NCBI GenBank assembly: GCA_004562915.1
Contig: SFQZ01000045.1
Location: forward strand, 1 to 45,466
Source: a bacterium
GTDB taxonomy: Bacteria; Bacillota_A; Clostridia; Lachnospirales; Lachnospiraceae
Direction of reading: 5' to 3'
DNA: 45,466 nt
The notes below the pieces were generated by a model. That model was not told the DNA's origin. It saw only the letters and a list, made by a program, of their open reading frames with translations, and did not search any database. Of the stretch, positions 24,531 through 33,753 are shown piece by piece. The position numbers were made by a program, and so were the translations under genes. Position 1 is the first letter of the stretch. The number at the start of each line of letters is the position of its first letter.

Positions 24531-26672
24531 TTATTGCTGTTCCATCGGTTCTGCGGGTATAAATACTCTATACTCTTTAGTATCGTCTGATTTTTTATTT
24601 CTCTCAATTGCTTCTGTACAGAAGAAATCCTGTGCACAGATAGGTGTTTTTCCCCGTCTGTCCGGTTTGATATAGGATCCGTCCGGCTGAAGCAGGTGTG
24701 CTTTCGTATTATCTGAAAGCTGTACATCCAGAATATGCATCAGTTCTTTTTTAATGTTTTCATCCTCCACCGGGAATATAATCTCCACTCGTTTGTCCAG
24801 ATTTCTCGGCATCCAGTCCGCACTTCCCATATAGATTTCTTCCTGACCGTTACTGTAAAAATAGAAAATACGGGCATGTTCAAGGAAATTTCCTACGATG
24901 GAACGCACAGTAATATTCTCACTGATTCCGGGAATACCCGTTTTCAGACAGCAGATTCCTCTTACGATCAGATCAATCTTCACACCTGCCGCAGAAGCCG
25001 CATATAATGCTGCAATAATCTCCTGATCACAAAGAGAATTCATTTTCGCTATGATGTGAGCCTTCTGTCCTTTGCGTGCATGTTCTGCTTCCATTTCGAT
25101 CAGATGCAAAAATCTGTTTCTCATCCACAAAGGTGCCACAACTAGCTTGTTCCATGTACTCGGTTCCGAATATCCGGACAGCATGTTAAACACTGCCGTT
25201 GCATCCTGCCCAATCTTTTCATTGCAGGTGAGAATACCACAGTCTGTATACAGTTTTGCGGTAGAATCATTATAATTACCGGTACCAAGATGAACATATC
25301 TGCGAATTCCTTCTTCCTCACGACGTACCACCAACGTGATCTTACTGTGAGTTTTCAATCCAAGAAGTCCATAGATTACATGGCAGCCTGCTTTTTCCAG
25401 CATCTTTGCCCACACGATATTATGTTCTTCATCAAAACGAGCCTTCAGTTCCACAAGTACCGATACCTGTTTTCCGTTTTCCGCCGCCTGTGCAAGCGCC
25501 GCTATGATCGGAGAATTTCCGCTTACACGATACAGGGTCTGCTTAATAGCAAGAACATCCGGATCTTTAGCAGCCTGTTTCACAAAGTCCACCACCGGAT
25601 CAAAGGTATAATACGGATGATGCAGAAGGATATCTCCCTTCCTGACATTAGTAAAAATGTCATCCTCATTTCGGAGTGCCGGTACCTGCTGAGGTGTATA
25701 TTTCGGTGTCTTATAGCTGTCAAAACCATCCAGCCCATACATTTTCATAAGGAACGTAAGATCCAGCGGACCATTGATGGAAAATACATCTTCATCTTTT
25801 ATATGGAACTCGGTCCGAAGAATATCAAGAAGACGCGGATCCATCCCTGCCTCTGCTTCCAGTCGGATGACTTCACCCCACTGACGTTTCTTCAACTGCT
25901 TCTGAATCTCTTTCAGAAGGTCCGCAGCTTCATCTTCATCAATTGTCAAGTCAGCATTACGCATGATACGGTAAGGATGTGTACATACCACATCATAGCT
26001 TAAAAAGAGTTTTCCGATATTTCTTTCGATAATCTCTTCAAGAAGAATCACATATCTTTCACCATTCTCATCCATCGGCAGTTCCACAAAACGCGGAAGT
26101 ACAGACGGCACCTGTACAGTTGCAAATTCCAGTGCTTCTTTATTTTTTTTACTGTCCTTTTTCCGGATCAGCGCACCCAGATTCAATGTTTTATTCCGAA
26201 TCAACGGGAATGGTCTGGACGAATCCATTGCCATAGGGGTCAGTACAGGGTAAATATTATCTTCAAAATACCGGTCTACAAAAACCGCCTGTTCATCCGT
26301 CAGTTCTTCATGATTGTTGATGATATGAAGTCCAACCTTCTTCAATGCCGGCAGAAGTGATTTACTGTATACCTGATACTGATCCTCTACCAGATTATGC
26401 GTCCGCACACTGATATGACGCAGCTGCACTTTCGGAGACATACCGGCAATGTCCGGTTTCTCATATCCTGCATGTACCATATCTTTCAGAGACGCTACCC
26501 TTACCATATAAAATTCATCCAGATTTGATGATGTGATACTCATAAACTTTAGTCGCTCAAAAAGCGGAATCTGTTTATCCCTTGCTTCATCCAGGATTCT
26601 TTCATCAAATCCCAGCCAGCTCAGTTCTCTGTTCCAGAAATATTCCGGTTTCGCATATTGTGTATTATCCAC
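24531..26672 (-). CDS. ppk1: Polyphosphate kinase 1
   Basis: Reversibly polymerises the gamma-phosphate of ATP into polyphosphate. Domain order N, H, C1, C2: N-terminus YFWNRELSWLGFDERIL, the autophosphorylated histidine in GLKTHSKITLV (C1), and a second conserved histidine in LEHARIFYF (C2). At about 713 residues it is full length. The start is uncertain: GTG 26672 has a perfect GGGGAGGTG 6 bases upstream, while ATG 26693 overlaps the ppx stop as ATGA but lacks a good ribosome site; I prefer the GTG. It is the last gene of a run with exopolyphosphatase, so synthesis and breakdown of polyphosphate are co-expressed. Confidence 0.95.
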   Translation of the reverse strand: MDNTQYAKPEYFWNRELSWLGFDERILDEARDKQIPLFERLKFMSITSSNLDEFYMVRVASLKDMVHAGYEKPDIAGMSPKVQLRHISVRTHNLVEDQYQVYSKSLLPALKKVGLHIINNHEELTDEQAVFVDRYFEDNIYPVLTPMAMDSSRPFPLIRNKTLNLGALIRKKDSKKNKEALEFATVQVPSVLPRFVELPMDENGERYVILLEEIIERNIGKLFLSYDVVCTHPYRIMRNADLTIDEDEAADLLKEIQKQLKKRQWGEVIRLEAEAGMDPRLLDILRTEFHIKDEDVFSINGPLDLTFLMKMYGLDGFDSYKTPKYTPQQVPALRNEDDIFTNVRKGDILLHHPYYTFDPVVDFVKQAAKDPDVLAIKQTLYRVSGNSPIIAALAQAAENGKQVSVLVELKARFDEEHNIVWAKMLEKAGCHVIYGLLGLKTHSKITLVVRREEEGIRRYVHLGTGNYNDSTAKLYTDCGILTCNEKIGQDATAVFNMLSGYSEPSTWNKLVVAPLWMRNRFLHLIEMEAEHARKGQKAHIIAKMNSLCDQEIIAALYAASAAGVKIDLIVRGICCLKTGIPGISENITVRSIVGNFLEHARIFYFYSNGQEEIYMGSADWMPRNLDKRVEIIFPVEDENIKKELMHILDVQLSDNTKAHLLQPDGSYIKPDRRGKTPICAQDFFCTEAIERNKKSDDTKEYRVFIPAEPMEQQ

Positions 26673-26689
26673 GTAAAGCACCTCCCCTG

Positions 26690-28222
26690 TCATGACCGTT
26701 TTTCTTTCAGCACAGGTCTGATTCCAAATACATCTTCAAAGAAATCCAACTTTTCCCCAAGAAGCCCCCGCTCCAGAGTAAAATCTTTATTTGTTACAAG
26801 ATTCAGTACAAGCCTATCCTCACGGACAGACGCCCGGATCTGTTCTACTTTCTGCAGATGGCTTCTGTCCATGGCATTTGCCAGACGCAGAATCGCCGTG
26901 AGCTTATTTACCGTCATATACTCTCCGATTCCCAGATCTGATGTCTCACTCAAAGTATCGTAAGATTCCATCGGCAATGTGTTGAACCTGACAATCTGAG
27001 CAATCATTTCTCTCTCCATATGCGAAATTCCAATAATCTCTGTAGCCATGACAATCTGATAATTACAGTCCGCAGCATCTGCCAGACTCACATACTTGCC
27101 GCAGTCATGCAGATATACTGCACACTGCAAAAGAAGCCTTTCTCTCTGTCCAAGTCCCGGAAATTTTTTCATTCCGTCAAAGATTGCAAGAGCTATATTC
27201 TCCACACTTTGTACATGTGGTTTGCTTACCCCGTATCTTTTACCAATATGCCGTGCCGCCATGACAATATCGTTATCAAAATTATGTGTGGATTTAATCA
27301 GTTTCATCTTTTCCGCATAATCGTAGGCCATACCATCCGTAAGCTGTGTCCCCGGTGCCCATATAGTATCTGCACCAAATTCATCCATGAAACGTCTATA
27401 AATAATTGCTGTCGGAAGCAACAGATATACATTTTCCAGTGGAATATTCAGATACATAGCCAGTTCAATCGGTGACCGGTTGATAATATTCTGATAAAGC
27501 TCCATAAACTGTTCCTTTTTGATCACCCTCTGCTCACCCACATAATTTACAAGAATATCCGGAATATAATCACCTATCAAAATTACATTTTCAATTTTCC
27601 TGTCCTTCAGATGAATCTTTTTAAAACTGACGATCTCATTCTGAATAAATTCTTCTACCATTGTCTCATAATGCAGCGTAGAATTTTCAAGGTTCATAAG
27701 TCTTTCTTTTATTCTCAAACTGCCCAGTTTGATATTCTGAGTGGTGATAAGCATATCTTTATCAAAAAGAGAAATCTGAATACTGCCTCCCCCTATATCC
27801 AAAACGGCCGTACCTTTTGCAATAATCTTGGGAAAATCAGCTTCCGTACATGCAATCGATTTGTATCCCAAAAAACGCTGTTCCGAATTGCTCAGTACTT
27901 CTACTTTCATTCCCGTATACTGAAGGATCTTTCCCAGTACGATCTCTGCATTCCCCGCTTCCCTCAGGGGACTGGTTGCGCAGACCCGATAATCTGCCAC
28001 CTGATACTCCTTCATGATTCTTTTAAAATCATTCAATACTTCACATAGTTTTTTTACCATATTGTTGCTGATTCTTCCCTGGGCATAGGTCTCCCTGCCC
28101 AGATTCATTCGCTGATCCACATAATCCAGCGATTTCAGCCCCTGTTTTTTGGAAATTTCGAAAATTTCCATTGCAACATTATAAGACCCGATGTCTATAG
28201 CCGCAAATGTCAACACCGCCAT
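26690..28222 (-). CDS. ppx: Exopolyphosphatase / GppA phosphatase family protein with C-terminal HD domain
   Basis: A 510-residue member of the Ppx/GppA family, which removes terminal phosphates from polyphosphate or pppGpp. The actin-like fold shows AAIDIGSYN (residues 7-15) and LDIGGGSIQIS near 145. The C-terminal part carries an HD-type region with HDCGKYVSL near 370. Family enzymes may do both reactions; next to ppk1, polyphosphate breakdown is most likely. It follows the DUF815 ATPase by 23 bases and overlaps or nearly touches ppk1. The start ATG 28222 has AGGAGGGG upstream. Confidence 0.93.
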   Translation of the reverse strand: MAVLTFAAIDIGSYNVAMEIFEISKKQGLKSLDYVDQRMNLGRETYAQGRISNNMVKKLCEVLNDFKRIMKEYQVADYRVCATSPLREAGNAEIVLGKILQYTGMKVEVLSNSEQRFLGYKSIACTEADFPKIIAKGTAVLDIGGGSIQISLFDKDMLITTQNIKLGSLRIKERLMNLENSTLHYETMVEEFIQNEIVSFKKIHLKDRKIENVILIGDYIPDILVNYVGEQRVIKKEQFMELYQNIINRSPIELAMYLNIPLENVYLLLPTAIIYRRFMDEFGADTIWAPGTQLTDGMAYDYAEKMKLIKSTHNFDNDIVMAARHIGKRYGVSKPHVQSVENIALAIFDGMKKFPGLGQRERLLLQCAVYLHDCGKYVSLADAADCNYQIVMATEIIGISHMEREMIAQIVRFNTLPMESYDTLSETSDLGIGEYMTVNKLTAILRLANAMDRSHLQKVEQIRASVREDRLVLNLVTNKDFTLERGLLGEKLDFFEDVFGIRPVLKEKRS

Positions 28223-28245
28223 AACTTCCCCTCCTTTCTGTTTCT

Positions 28246-29541
28246 CTATTCTTTCATCTGTCCACAGAGATAGTCAATAAACTGCTGTGCTGTTCTTCCT
28301 GACAGACCGCCATGCTGCAGTTCCCACTTATTGGCTTCCAGGAGCAATTCTTCTTCCGGCATCTGTACATGATATCTTTCTGCAAGAACCTTCACAATAT
28401 TCTGGAATTGCTTTTTATCCGGAGCGCAGAAGAAAATGGTTACACCAAAACGTGATACCAGTGACAGCTTCTCCTGTACCGTATCGGACGCATGCAGATC
28501 ATCTCTTCTCTCTTCCTTGTCGGAAAACTTTTCCCTTACCAGATGTCTTCGATTGGAAGTAGCATAAATCAGAATATTATCCGGTTTTTTTTCAAGTCCG
28601 CCTTCGATCACAGCTTTCAGATATTTATATTCTATCTCAAATTCTTCAAAAGATAAATCATCCATATAAATGATAAACTTATAATTTCTGTTTTTAATCT
28701 GCGCGATCACATCGTTCAAATCTTTAAACTGATGCTTATATACCTCTATGATACGAAGTCCCTGATCATAATATTTATTCAAAATCCCTTTAATGCTTGA
28801 AGATTTACCGGTTCCGGCGTCGCCAAACAACAGGCAGTTATTCGCCCGTCTTCCCTCCACAAAAGCCTCTGTGTTATCAATCAGTTTTTTCTTTGCAATT
28901 TCATATCCCACCAGATCATCCAGATAAACATGCGCAATATTGGTGATTGGAACGATCCGTGCAGGTGATACACTTCCATCCACACGAAATGCTTTGTGAA
29001 GACCCAGTTTTCCCACTCCAAATTCTTTATAAAACTGTATCATCTCCGCAGTAAACGCATCCACATCTGCCGCTTCTTTCAGGCGGACAGACAGATGACA
29101 GATCCGGTCTCTGATTCTTTTGTTAAACAGTTTACTGCTTTCATTGATATTTTTATAATCCGTAATTAAGGTGCTGTCCAGAGACGGATATAATTCCTCC
29201 AGTCTCTTCAGATCAAAATCAAACAGCTCTTTGAAAATAGAAAAATCATGTTTCGCAAGTTCATTGATACTGCCTTCCACCGGTCCTACGATCTCACAGG
29301 CCGTACTGAATGCATTTTCATTATTCACAAGCAGAAATGTAAGATAATTGTGCCACAGGTTTCCTGAAAATCCATAACTTCCTGCCATCTCCACCAGCTC
29401 ATGGATACACGCAAAATAAGTTCCTGCTTTTCCGTATAACACCTTTGGATGATCCACATCCTCCATCAGCTCTGTCATCTTTTCAAGAATTTCTCCCTGC
29501 TCAAAATCTCGATACAGGATACACTCTTTTATTCCTGTCAT
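28246..29541 (-). CDS. DUF815-family AAA-type ATPase
   Basis: A 431-residue protein. An N-terminal helical region of about 200 residues is followed by a P-loop ATPase: Walker A FGDAGTGKSS (about 239-248), Walker B FIIYMDDLSF, and a sensor-like ATSNRRHL then DLHASDTVQEKLSL, the signature of the DUF815 family. Family function is unknown. It is in a minus-strand run with pheA upstream and ppx downstream. ATG 29541 has AGGTG 6 bases upstream; GTG 29550 overlaps that site. A chaperone or remodelling role would be a guess. Confidence 0.9.
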   Translation of the reverse strand: MTGIKECILYRDFEQGEILEKMTELMEDVDHPKVLYGKAGTYFACIHELVEMAGSYGFSGNLWHNYLTFLLVNNENAFSTACEIVGPVEGSINELAKHDFSIFKELFDFDLKRLEELYPSLDSTLITDYKNINESSKLFNKRIRDRICHLSVRLKEAADVDAFTAEMIQFYKEFGVGKLGLHKAFRVDGSVSPARIVPITNIAHVYLDDLVGYEIAKKKLIDNTEAFVEGRRANNCLLFGDAGTGKSSSIKGILNKYYDQGLRIIEVYKHQFKDLNDVIAQIKNRNYKFIIYMDDLSFEEFEIEYKYLKAVIEGGLEKKPDNILIYATSNRRHLVREKFSDKEERRDDLHASDTVQEKLSLVSRFGVTIFFCAPDKKQFQNIVKVLAERYHVQMPEEELLLEANKWELQHGGLSGRTAQQFIDYLCGQMKE

Positions 29542-29595
29542 TATCTTCACCTGTCCTTTGTACTATTTTAATTCTAAAACCCGGGACTTCAGTCT

Positions 29596-30726
29596 TTAAT
29601 AATTCCCCAGGATCCGCATATTGCTGGCTTCCTCACGGATACCCCGCAGTGCATTTTTCACTCCGCTGTCTGCCAGATTGCCTTCGAAGTCCACAAAGAA
29701 ACGATATTCCCAGTTCCTGTCTACGATCGGACGGGATTCAATCTTTGTCATATTCAGATTATTATATATAAAATGCGACAAAATATTATAAAGGCTTCCG
29801 CTCTCATGGGGTATCTCGAAACAAATACTGATTTTCCCCGCATCCTCCGTATAGATTTCCGCCTTGGATACAATGATAAACCGGGTAGAATTATGCTCGC
29901 TGGAAAATACATGAGGTTTCAAAATCTGCAGTCCAAAACGCTGTGCTGCATAGGGACTGGCGATCGCAGCCTGTGTCATATCGTTATCATCTTTTACCTT
30001 TTTGGCAGCCATTGCTGTATTGATATATTCCTCTGTTTTCCATTCCGGGTGACGTTCCAGAAATTTACGGCATTGTGCCAACGCCTGCGGATGAGAATAA
30101 ACCGTCTTGATATCGGAAAGTCGGCTGTTTTTCAATCCCATCAGTGCATGATCCACCTGAATGATCTGTTCCCCCACGATACTGTGGTGATATTCTACCA
30201 GCAAATCATAGATATCTGCTACGATACCCGCTGTAGAATTCTCGATGGGAAGTACCGCATAATCCGCGTCTCCACTCTTGATCGCTTCCATAGCATCCCG
30301 CCAGGTCTCTACATTATAATTCTCAATTGATTCACCAAAAAAGCTGTGCATGGCAGTAAAACTATATGCACCTTCCACTCCCTGAAAGACCACTTTGGCT
30401 TTCTGCATGGGAAGAGAACTCACCCGTATGAAAGGTATCTTCTCCTCCAATCCATGCTCAGTGAGTAAACGGTACTGCAGTTTCCGACTCATCGCCATAA
30501 TCTGACGGAAAAGTTCCTGCACTCCGGCCTGATTAAACTGGGTAGAAGCCATATGTTCCAGCTTTTCCAGTTTTTCCTCTTCCCTCTTGCGATCCAGAAC
30601 TTCTTTTCCATTTTCAATCTTATATTCTGCCACATCTGAACAAAGCTGCATTCTCTGCTCAAACAATTTTACCATTTTGCTGTCAATTGCATCAATCTGC
30701 TTTCTGATCTCAAGTAAATCCAACAT
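29596..30726 (-). CDS. pheA: Bifunctional chorismate mutase / prephenate dehydratase (P-protein)
   Basis: Converts chorismate to prephenate and then phenylpyruvate in phenylalanine synthesis. Residues 1-90 are an AroQ-type chorismate mutase helix bundle (LLEIRKQIDAIDSKMVKLFEQR). Residues about 110-285 form the dehydratase with FQGVEGAYS and the catalytic region LPIENSTAGIVADIYD. The last 80 residues are an ACT domain with the phenylalanine-binding ESRP motif (KIESRP), so feedback inhibition is expected. A length of 376 is standard. GGGAGA precedes ATG 30726. It lies 44 bases after folC; no T-box or leader peptide is seen. Confidence 0.97.
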   Translation of the reverse strand: MLDLLEIRKQIDAIDSKMVKLFEQRMQLCSDVAEYKIENGKEVLDRKREEEKLEKLEHMASTQFNQAGVQELFRQIMAMSRKLQYRLLTEHGLEEKIPFIRVSSLPMQKAKVVFQGVEGAYSFTAMHSFFGESIENYNVETWRDAMEAIKSGDADYAVLPIENSTAGIVADIYDLLVEYHHSIVGEQIIQVDHALMGLKNSRLSDIKTVYSHPQALAQCRKFLERHPEWKTEEYINTAMAAKKVKDDNDMTQAAIASPYAAQRFGLQILKPHVFSSEHNSTRFIIVSKAEIYTEDAGKISICFEIPHESGSLYNILSHFIYNNLNMTKIESRPIVDRNWEYRFFVDFEGNLADSGVKNALRGIREEASNMRILGNY

Positions 30727-30770
30727 TCCATTCTCCCGTTTCTTTCATTTTTATTCAACATCAATTCCGG

Positions 30771-32060
30771 TCAATCCGCTGTTTTTCCACAGACAATACG
30801 CGTGAGATCACCTGTAAATGATAATGAACCGAATGCTACTATCACATCATTTTCTCCTGCCAGTTCAAACCCCTTTTGAACTGCATCTTCCAGACTTGCT
30901 GCCGCAATCACATTCTGATTATAATGCTTCACAGTCTTTGCCAGCTCATCAGCCGGAAGTGCTCTGGGATTGTCCGGTGTCTCCATAACGATCACTGTAT
31001 CCGCCATAGGTGTCAGAATGGACGCAATTTGATCATACTGTTTATCCTTGAAAACTCCCATGAGAAATATTAGACGTCTGTCTTCAAAATACATCTGAAT
31101 TGACTGTTTCAGCTTCTTTGCAGCATCCGGATTATGAGCTCCGTCTACAATAAAATAAGGTTCTTTTTTCAAAATCGTAAAACGTCCATTCCATCTGGTC
31201 TTCTCAAATCCATTCCGAATCTGGTCTTCCGTGATTTCATATCCCTGATCGATCAGTGCCTGAATTCCTGTCAGAGCCAGAACTGCGTTCTCCAGCTGAT
31301 GCGCACCTGCCAGATGAATCGTCACCGTTCTTCCTCTATAGGTAAACGTCAGATGCTGCAGGTCAAATTCCAGTACTTTTGCATCATAAGCTTTTCCAAC
31401 TGCCAGAAGATTTTTTCCTTTTCTGCATTCAGCAGAAATCACAGCTGCTGCCTCCGGCTGCTGAAGACAGGTCACCACAACAGCACCCGGTTTTATAATA
31501 CCTGCTTTCTGCTTAGCGATTTCACCCAGAGAATTTCCAAGATATTCCATATGATCCATACTGATAGATGTGATTACAGCCAGACGTGTGTTGCGGATTA
31601 CGTTTGTTGCGTCATTCAGACCACCCATTCCGCATTCCAGAAGCACCATGTCACATTTTTTCTCTCTGTAATATAGAAAGGACAATGCGGTTTCAATCTC
31701 AAATGGAGATGGAAGTGTTTCATTTGCCTGTTTCATTTGTTCCATTGCCGCAGCAACAGGATCCATCAATCGTCCAAAATCTTCTTTTGATATGTAATTG
31801 CCATTAATCTGTATCCGCTCTCGATACGCATACAACGTGGGGGAGATAAATCTTCCGATCCGGTATCCGGCCTCCTGAAGAACCGATGCCAGATAAGCAC
31901 CCACGCTTCCCTTCCCGTTGGTTCCCGCTATATGAATAAACTGCAGGTCGTCCTGGGGATTGCCCAGACGGTCAAGGAAACGTGTGATCGTCTCCAGACT
32001 CATCTCACCGCCAAAACGATGTGCCTCATCAATATAGCTCCTCGCTTTCTGATAATCCAT
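30771..32060 (-). CDS. folC: Folylpolyglutamate synthase / dihydrofolate synthase
   Basis: Adds glutamate to dihydropteroate or tetrahydrofolate, keeping folates in the cell. The Mur-ligase-type P-loop is IAGTNGKGSVGAYLA near residue 45, followed by TSISMDHMEYLG and FIVDGAHNPDA, giving all central-domain landmarks. 429 residues is normal. ATG 32060 (MDYQKARSYI) is used with AAGAGGA upstream; the frame is open further but includes promoter DNA. It is the first gene of the folC-pheA-DUF815-ppx-ppk1 run and is divergent from pyrB. Confidence 0.95.
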   Translation of the reverse strand: MDYQKARSYIDEAHRFGGEMSLETITRFLDRLGNPQDDLQFIHIAGTNGKGSVGAYLASVLQEAGYRIGRFISPTLYAYRERIQINGNYISKEDFGRLMDPVAAAMEQMKQANETLPSPFEIETALSFLYYREKKCDMVLLECGMGGLNDATNVIRNTRLAVITSISMDHMEYLGNSLGEIAKQKAGIIKPGAVVVTCLQQPEAAAVISAECRKGKNLLAVGKAYDAKVLEFDLQHLTFTYRGRTVTIHLAGAHQLENAVLALTGIQALIDQGYEITEDQIRNGFEKTRWNGRFTILKKEPYFIVDGAHNPDAAKKLKQSIQMYFEDRRLIFLMGVFKDKQYDQIASILTPMADTVIVMETPDNPRALPADELAKTVKHYNQNVIAAASLEDAVQKGFELAGENDVIVAFGSLSFTGDLTRIVCGKTAD

Positions 32061-32102
32061 AAAATATAGTCCTCTTATCCTTTTCCTTCCATAATTGTAT
32101 TT

Positions 32103-32131
32103 ATTATAGTACAAGAATATCTGATTTACAA
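32103..32131 (-). promoter_or_regulatory. Sigma-A promoter of the folC-pheA-ppx-ppk run
   Basis: TTGTAA (32131-32126), a 17-base spacer and a perfect TATAAT (32108-32103) on the minus strand, about 45-70 bases upstream of ATG 32060. This is good evidence that the upstream in-frame extension of folC is not translated. Confidence 0.7.
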
Positions 32132-32195
32132 TAAATAACCTTGTCAAAATCTTATCTGTTTCTTTCTGGTCTTTACTACAAAATTCCTAATTATT

Positions 32196-32225
32196 CTTGA
32201 AATCGAAAAAGTTTTATTATATGAT
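32196..32225 (+). promoter_or_regulatory. Possible pyrB promoter
   Basis: TTCTTG (32196-32201), an 18-base spacer and TATGAT (32220-32225), about 37 bases before ATG 32262. A second -35 TTGAAA lies at 32199-32204 with only 15 bases of spacing. No PyrR-type anti-terminator fold is visible in the short leader. Confidence 0.35.
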
Positions 32226-32261
32226 AAGGTGAACTAAGATCTATATACAAGGAGGTATGAC

Positions 32262-33182
32262 ATGAGACATCTTATGAGTCCCCTGGATTTCTCTGTGGAA
32301 GAGCTGGATCAGCTTTTAAATCTGGCCAATGATATTGAGAAGAATCCGGAAAAATATGCACATGCATGTGACGGAAAGAAAATTGCTACTCTGTTTTACG
32401 AGCCGAGTACCCGTACCCGTCTCAGTTTTGAAGCTGCTATGATGAACCTTGGAGGGAAAGCCCTTGGTTTTTCATCTGCCGATTCCAGTTCTGCAGCAAA
32501 AGGAGAAAGTGTTGCAGACACGATCCGTGTTGTCTCCTGTTTCGCTGATATTTGTGCTATGCGTCATCCAAAAGAGGGTGCTCCGCTGGTCGCTTCTATG
32601 GCCTCTTCCATTCCGGTCATCAATGCCGGTGACGGCGGTCATCAACATCCCACTCAGACATTGACAGATTTACTTACAATTCGTTCCTTAAAGGGTCATC
32701 TTGACCATATTACGATCGGTCTCTGCGGTGACCTGAAATTTGGCCGGACAGTTCATTCTCTGATCGAAGCTCTGGTACGGTATGAAGGGGTCAAATTTGT
32801 TCTGATTTCACCGGAAGAACTGAGGATTCCGGATTATATCCGCGAGGATGTGCTGAAAGCCAGCGGTCATGAGTTTGAAGAAGTGATCCGTCTGGAGGAT
32901 GCCCTTCCGAAACTGGATATTCTGTATATGACCAGAGTACAGAAAGAACGTTTCTTCAATGAGGATGATTACGTTCGTATGAAAGATTTCTATATTCTGG
33001 ATAAGGAAAAAATGAAACTGGCAGGACCGGATATGCTGGTTCTCCATCCGCTGCCACGTGTCAACGAAATTTCCATTGAAGTGGACAGCGACCCAAGAGC
33101 CGCTTATTTCAAACAGGTACAGTACGGTGTCTATGTGCGTATGGCCCTGATCCTTACCTTACTGGAGGTGAATGTATGTTAA
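32262..33182 (+). CDS. pyrB: Aspartate carbamoyltransferase, catalytic subunit
   Basis: Joins carbamoyl phosphate and aspartate in pyrimidine synthesis. The carbamoyl-phosphate site STRTRLSFEAAM is near residue 52, GDGGHQHPTQ near 128 and HPLPRVNE near 264. 306 residues is the usual length. ATG 32262 follows a perfect AAGGAGG. It overlaps pyrI by 7 bases, so the enzyme is the regulated class B dodecamer (enterobacterial-like architecture) with a separate zinc-containing regulatory chain. Confidence 0.98.
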   Translation: MRHLMSPLDFSVEELDQLLNLANDIEKNPEKYAHACDGKKIATLFYEPSTRTRLSFEAAMMNLGGKALGFSSADSSSAAKGESVADTIRVVSCFADICAMRHPKEGAPLVASMASSIPVINAGDGGHQHPTQTLTDLLTIRSLKGHLDHITIGLCGDLKFGRTVHSLIEALVRYEGVKFVLISPEELRIPDYIREDVLKASGHEFEEVIRLEDALPKLDILYMTRVQKERFFNEDDYVRMKDFYILDKEKMKLAGPDMLVLHPLPRVNEISIEVDSDPRAAYFKQVQYGVYVRMALILTLLEVNVC

Positions 33183-33613
33183 ATGTAGGACGTATCGAAG
33201 AAGGCTTTGTACTTGACCATATCAAAGCCGGTAAAGCAATGACCATTTACCATGATCTGAAGCTGGACAAGCTGGACTGCTGTGTGGCTATCATCAAAAA
33301 TGCCCGCAGCAATAAAATGGGAAAAAAGGATATTATCAAAGTAGAATGTTCGGTTGACATGCTGGATCTGGATATCCTGGGATTCATTGACCATAATATC
33401 ACTGTCAATGTGATTAAAAACGGTGAAATTACCGAGAAAAAAGAACTTCACCTTCCAAAACAGGTAGTGAACGTGATTCGCTGTAAAAACCCAAGATGTA
33501 TCACATCCATTGAACAGGAACTGGATCAGGTGTTTATTCTTACAGATAAGGAAAAAGAGATTTATCGATGCAAGTATTGTGAAGAAAAATACAGAGGACA
33601 TCGGAATAAATAA
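33176..33613 (+). CDS. pyrI: Aspartate carbamoyltransferase, regulatory subunit
   Basis: Allosteric chain of aspartate carbamoyltransferase, binding nucleotides at its N-terminal domain. The C-terminal zinc site is visible as CKNPRC and CKYCEEKY (four cysteines at about 108, 113, 136 and 139). 145 residues is typical. The ribosome site GGAGGTG lies inside the end of pyrB, with a 7-base overlap for coupled translation. CTP inhibition is expected from the family. Confidence 0.97.
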   Translation: MLNVGRIEEGFVLDHIKAGKAMTIYHDLKLDKLDCCVAIIKNARSNKMGKKDIIKVECSVDMLDLDILGFIDHNITVNVIKNGEITEKKELHLPKQVVNVIRCKNPRCITSIEQELDQVFILTDKEKEIYRCKYCEEKYRGHRNK

Positions 33614-33638
33614 AACAAGTGCTATTGCTTATAAGATC

Positions 33639-33675
33639 ACAGGGGAAGTAGAGTATTTCTATTTCCCCTGTTTTA
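33639..33675 (+). terminator. Rho-independent terminator of pyrBI
   Basis: ACAGGGGAA and TTCCCCTGT are complementary, with an inner TAG/CTA pair, followed by TTTTATC. It lies 26 bases after the pyrI stop. Confidence 0.82.
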
Positions 33676-33753
33676 TCGCATATGAAATTCCGGGGGATTG
33701 TTCATGAAATATAACCGTGTTTTACTATTTTGTTTCGTACACACAACCCCAAC

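Noticed and set aside
24404..24727. 107-residue minus-strand frame ending in the palindrome after ppk1
   Set aside because: It overlaps the end of ppk1 in another frame, has no ribosome site, and its end is read from the palindrome.
32132..32261. PyrR-type attenuator in the pyrB leader
   Set aside because: The region is short, has no terminator or anti-terminator stem pair, and its strongest elements are promoter hexamers.
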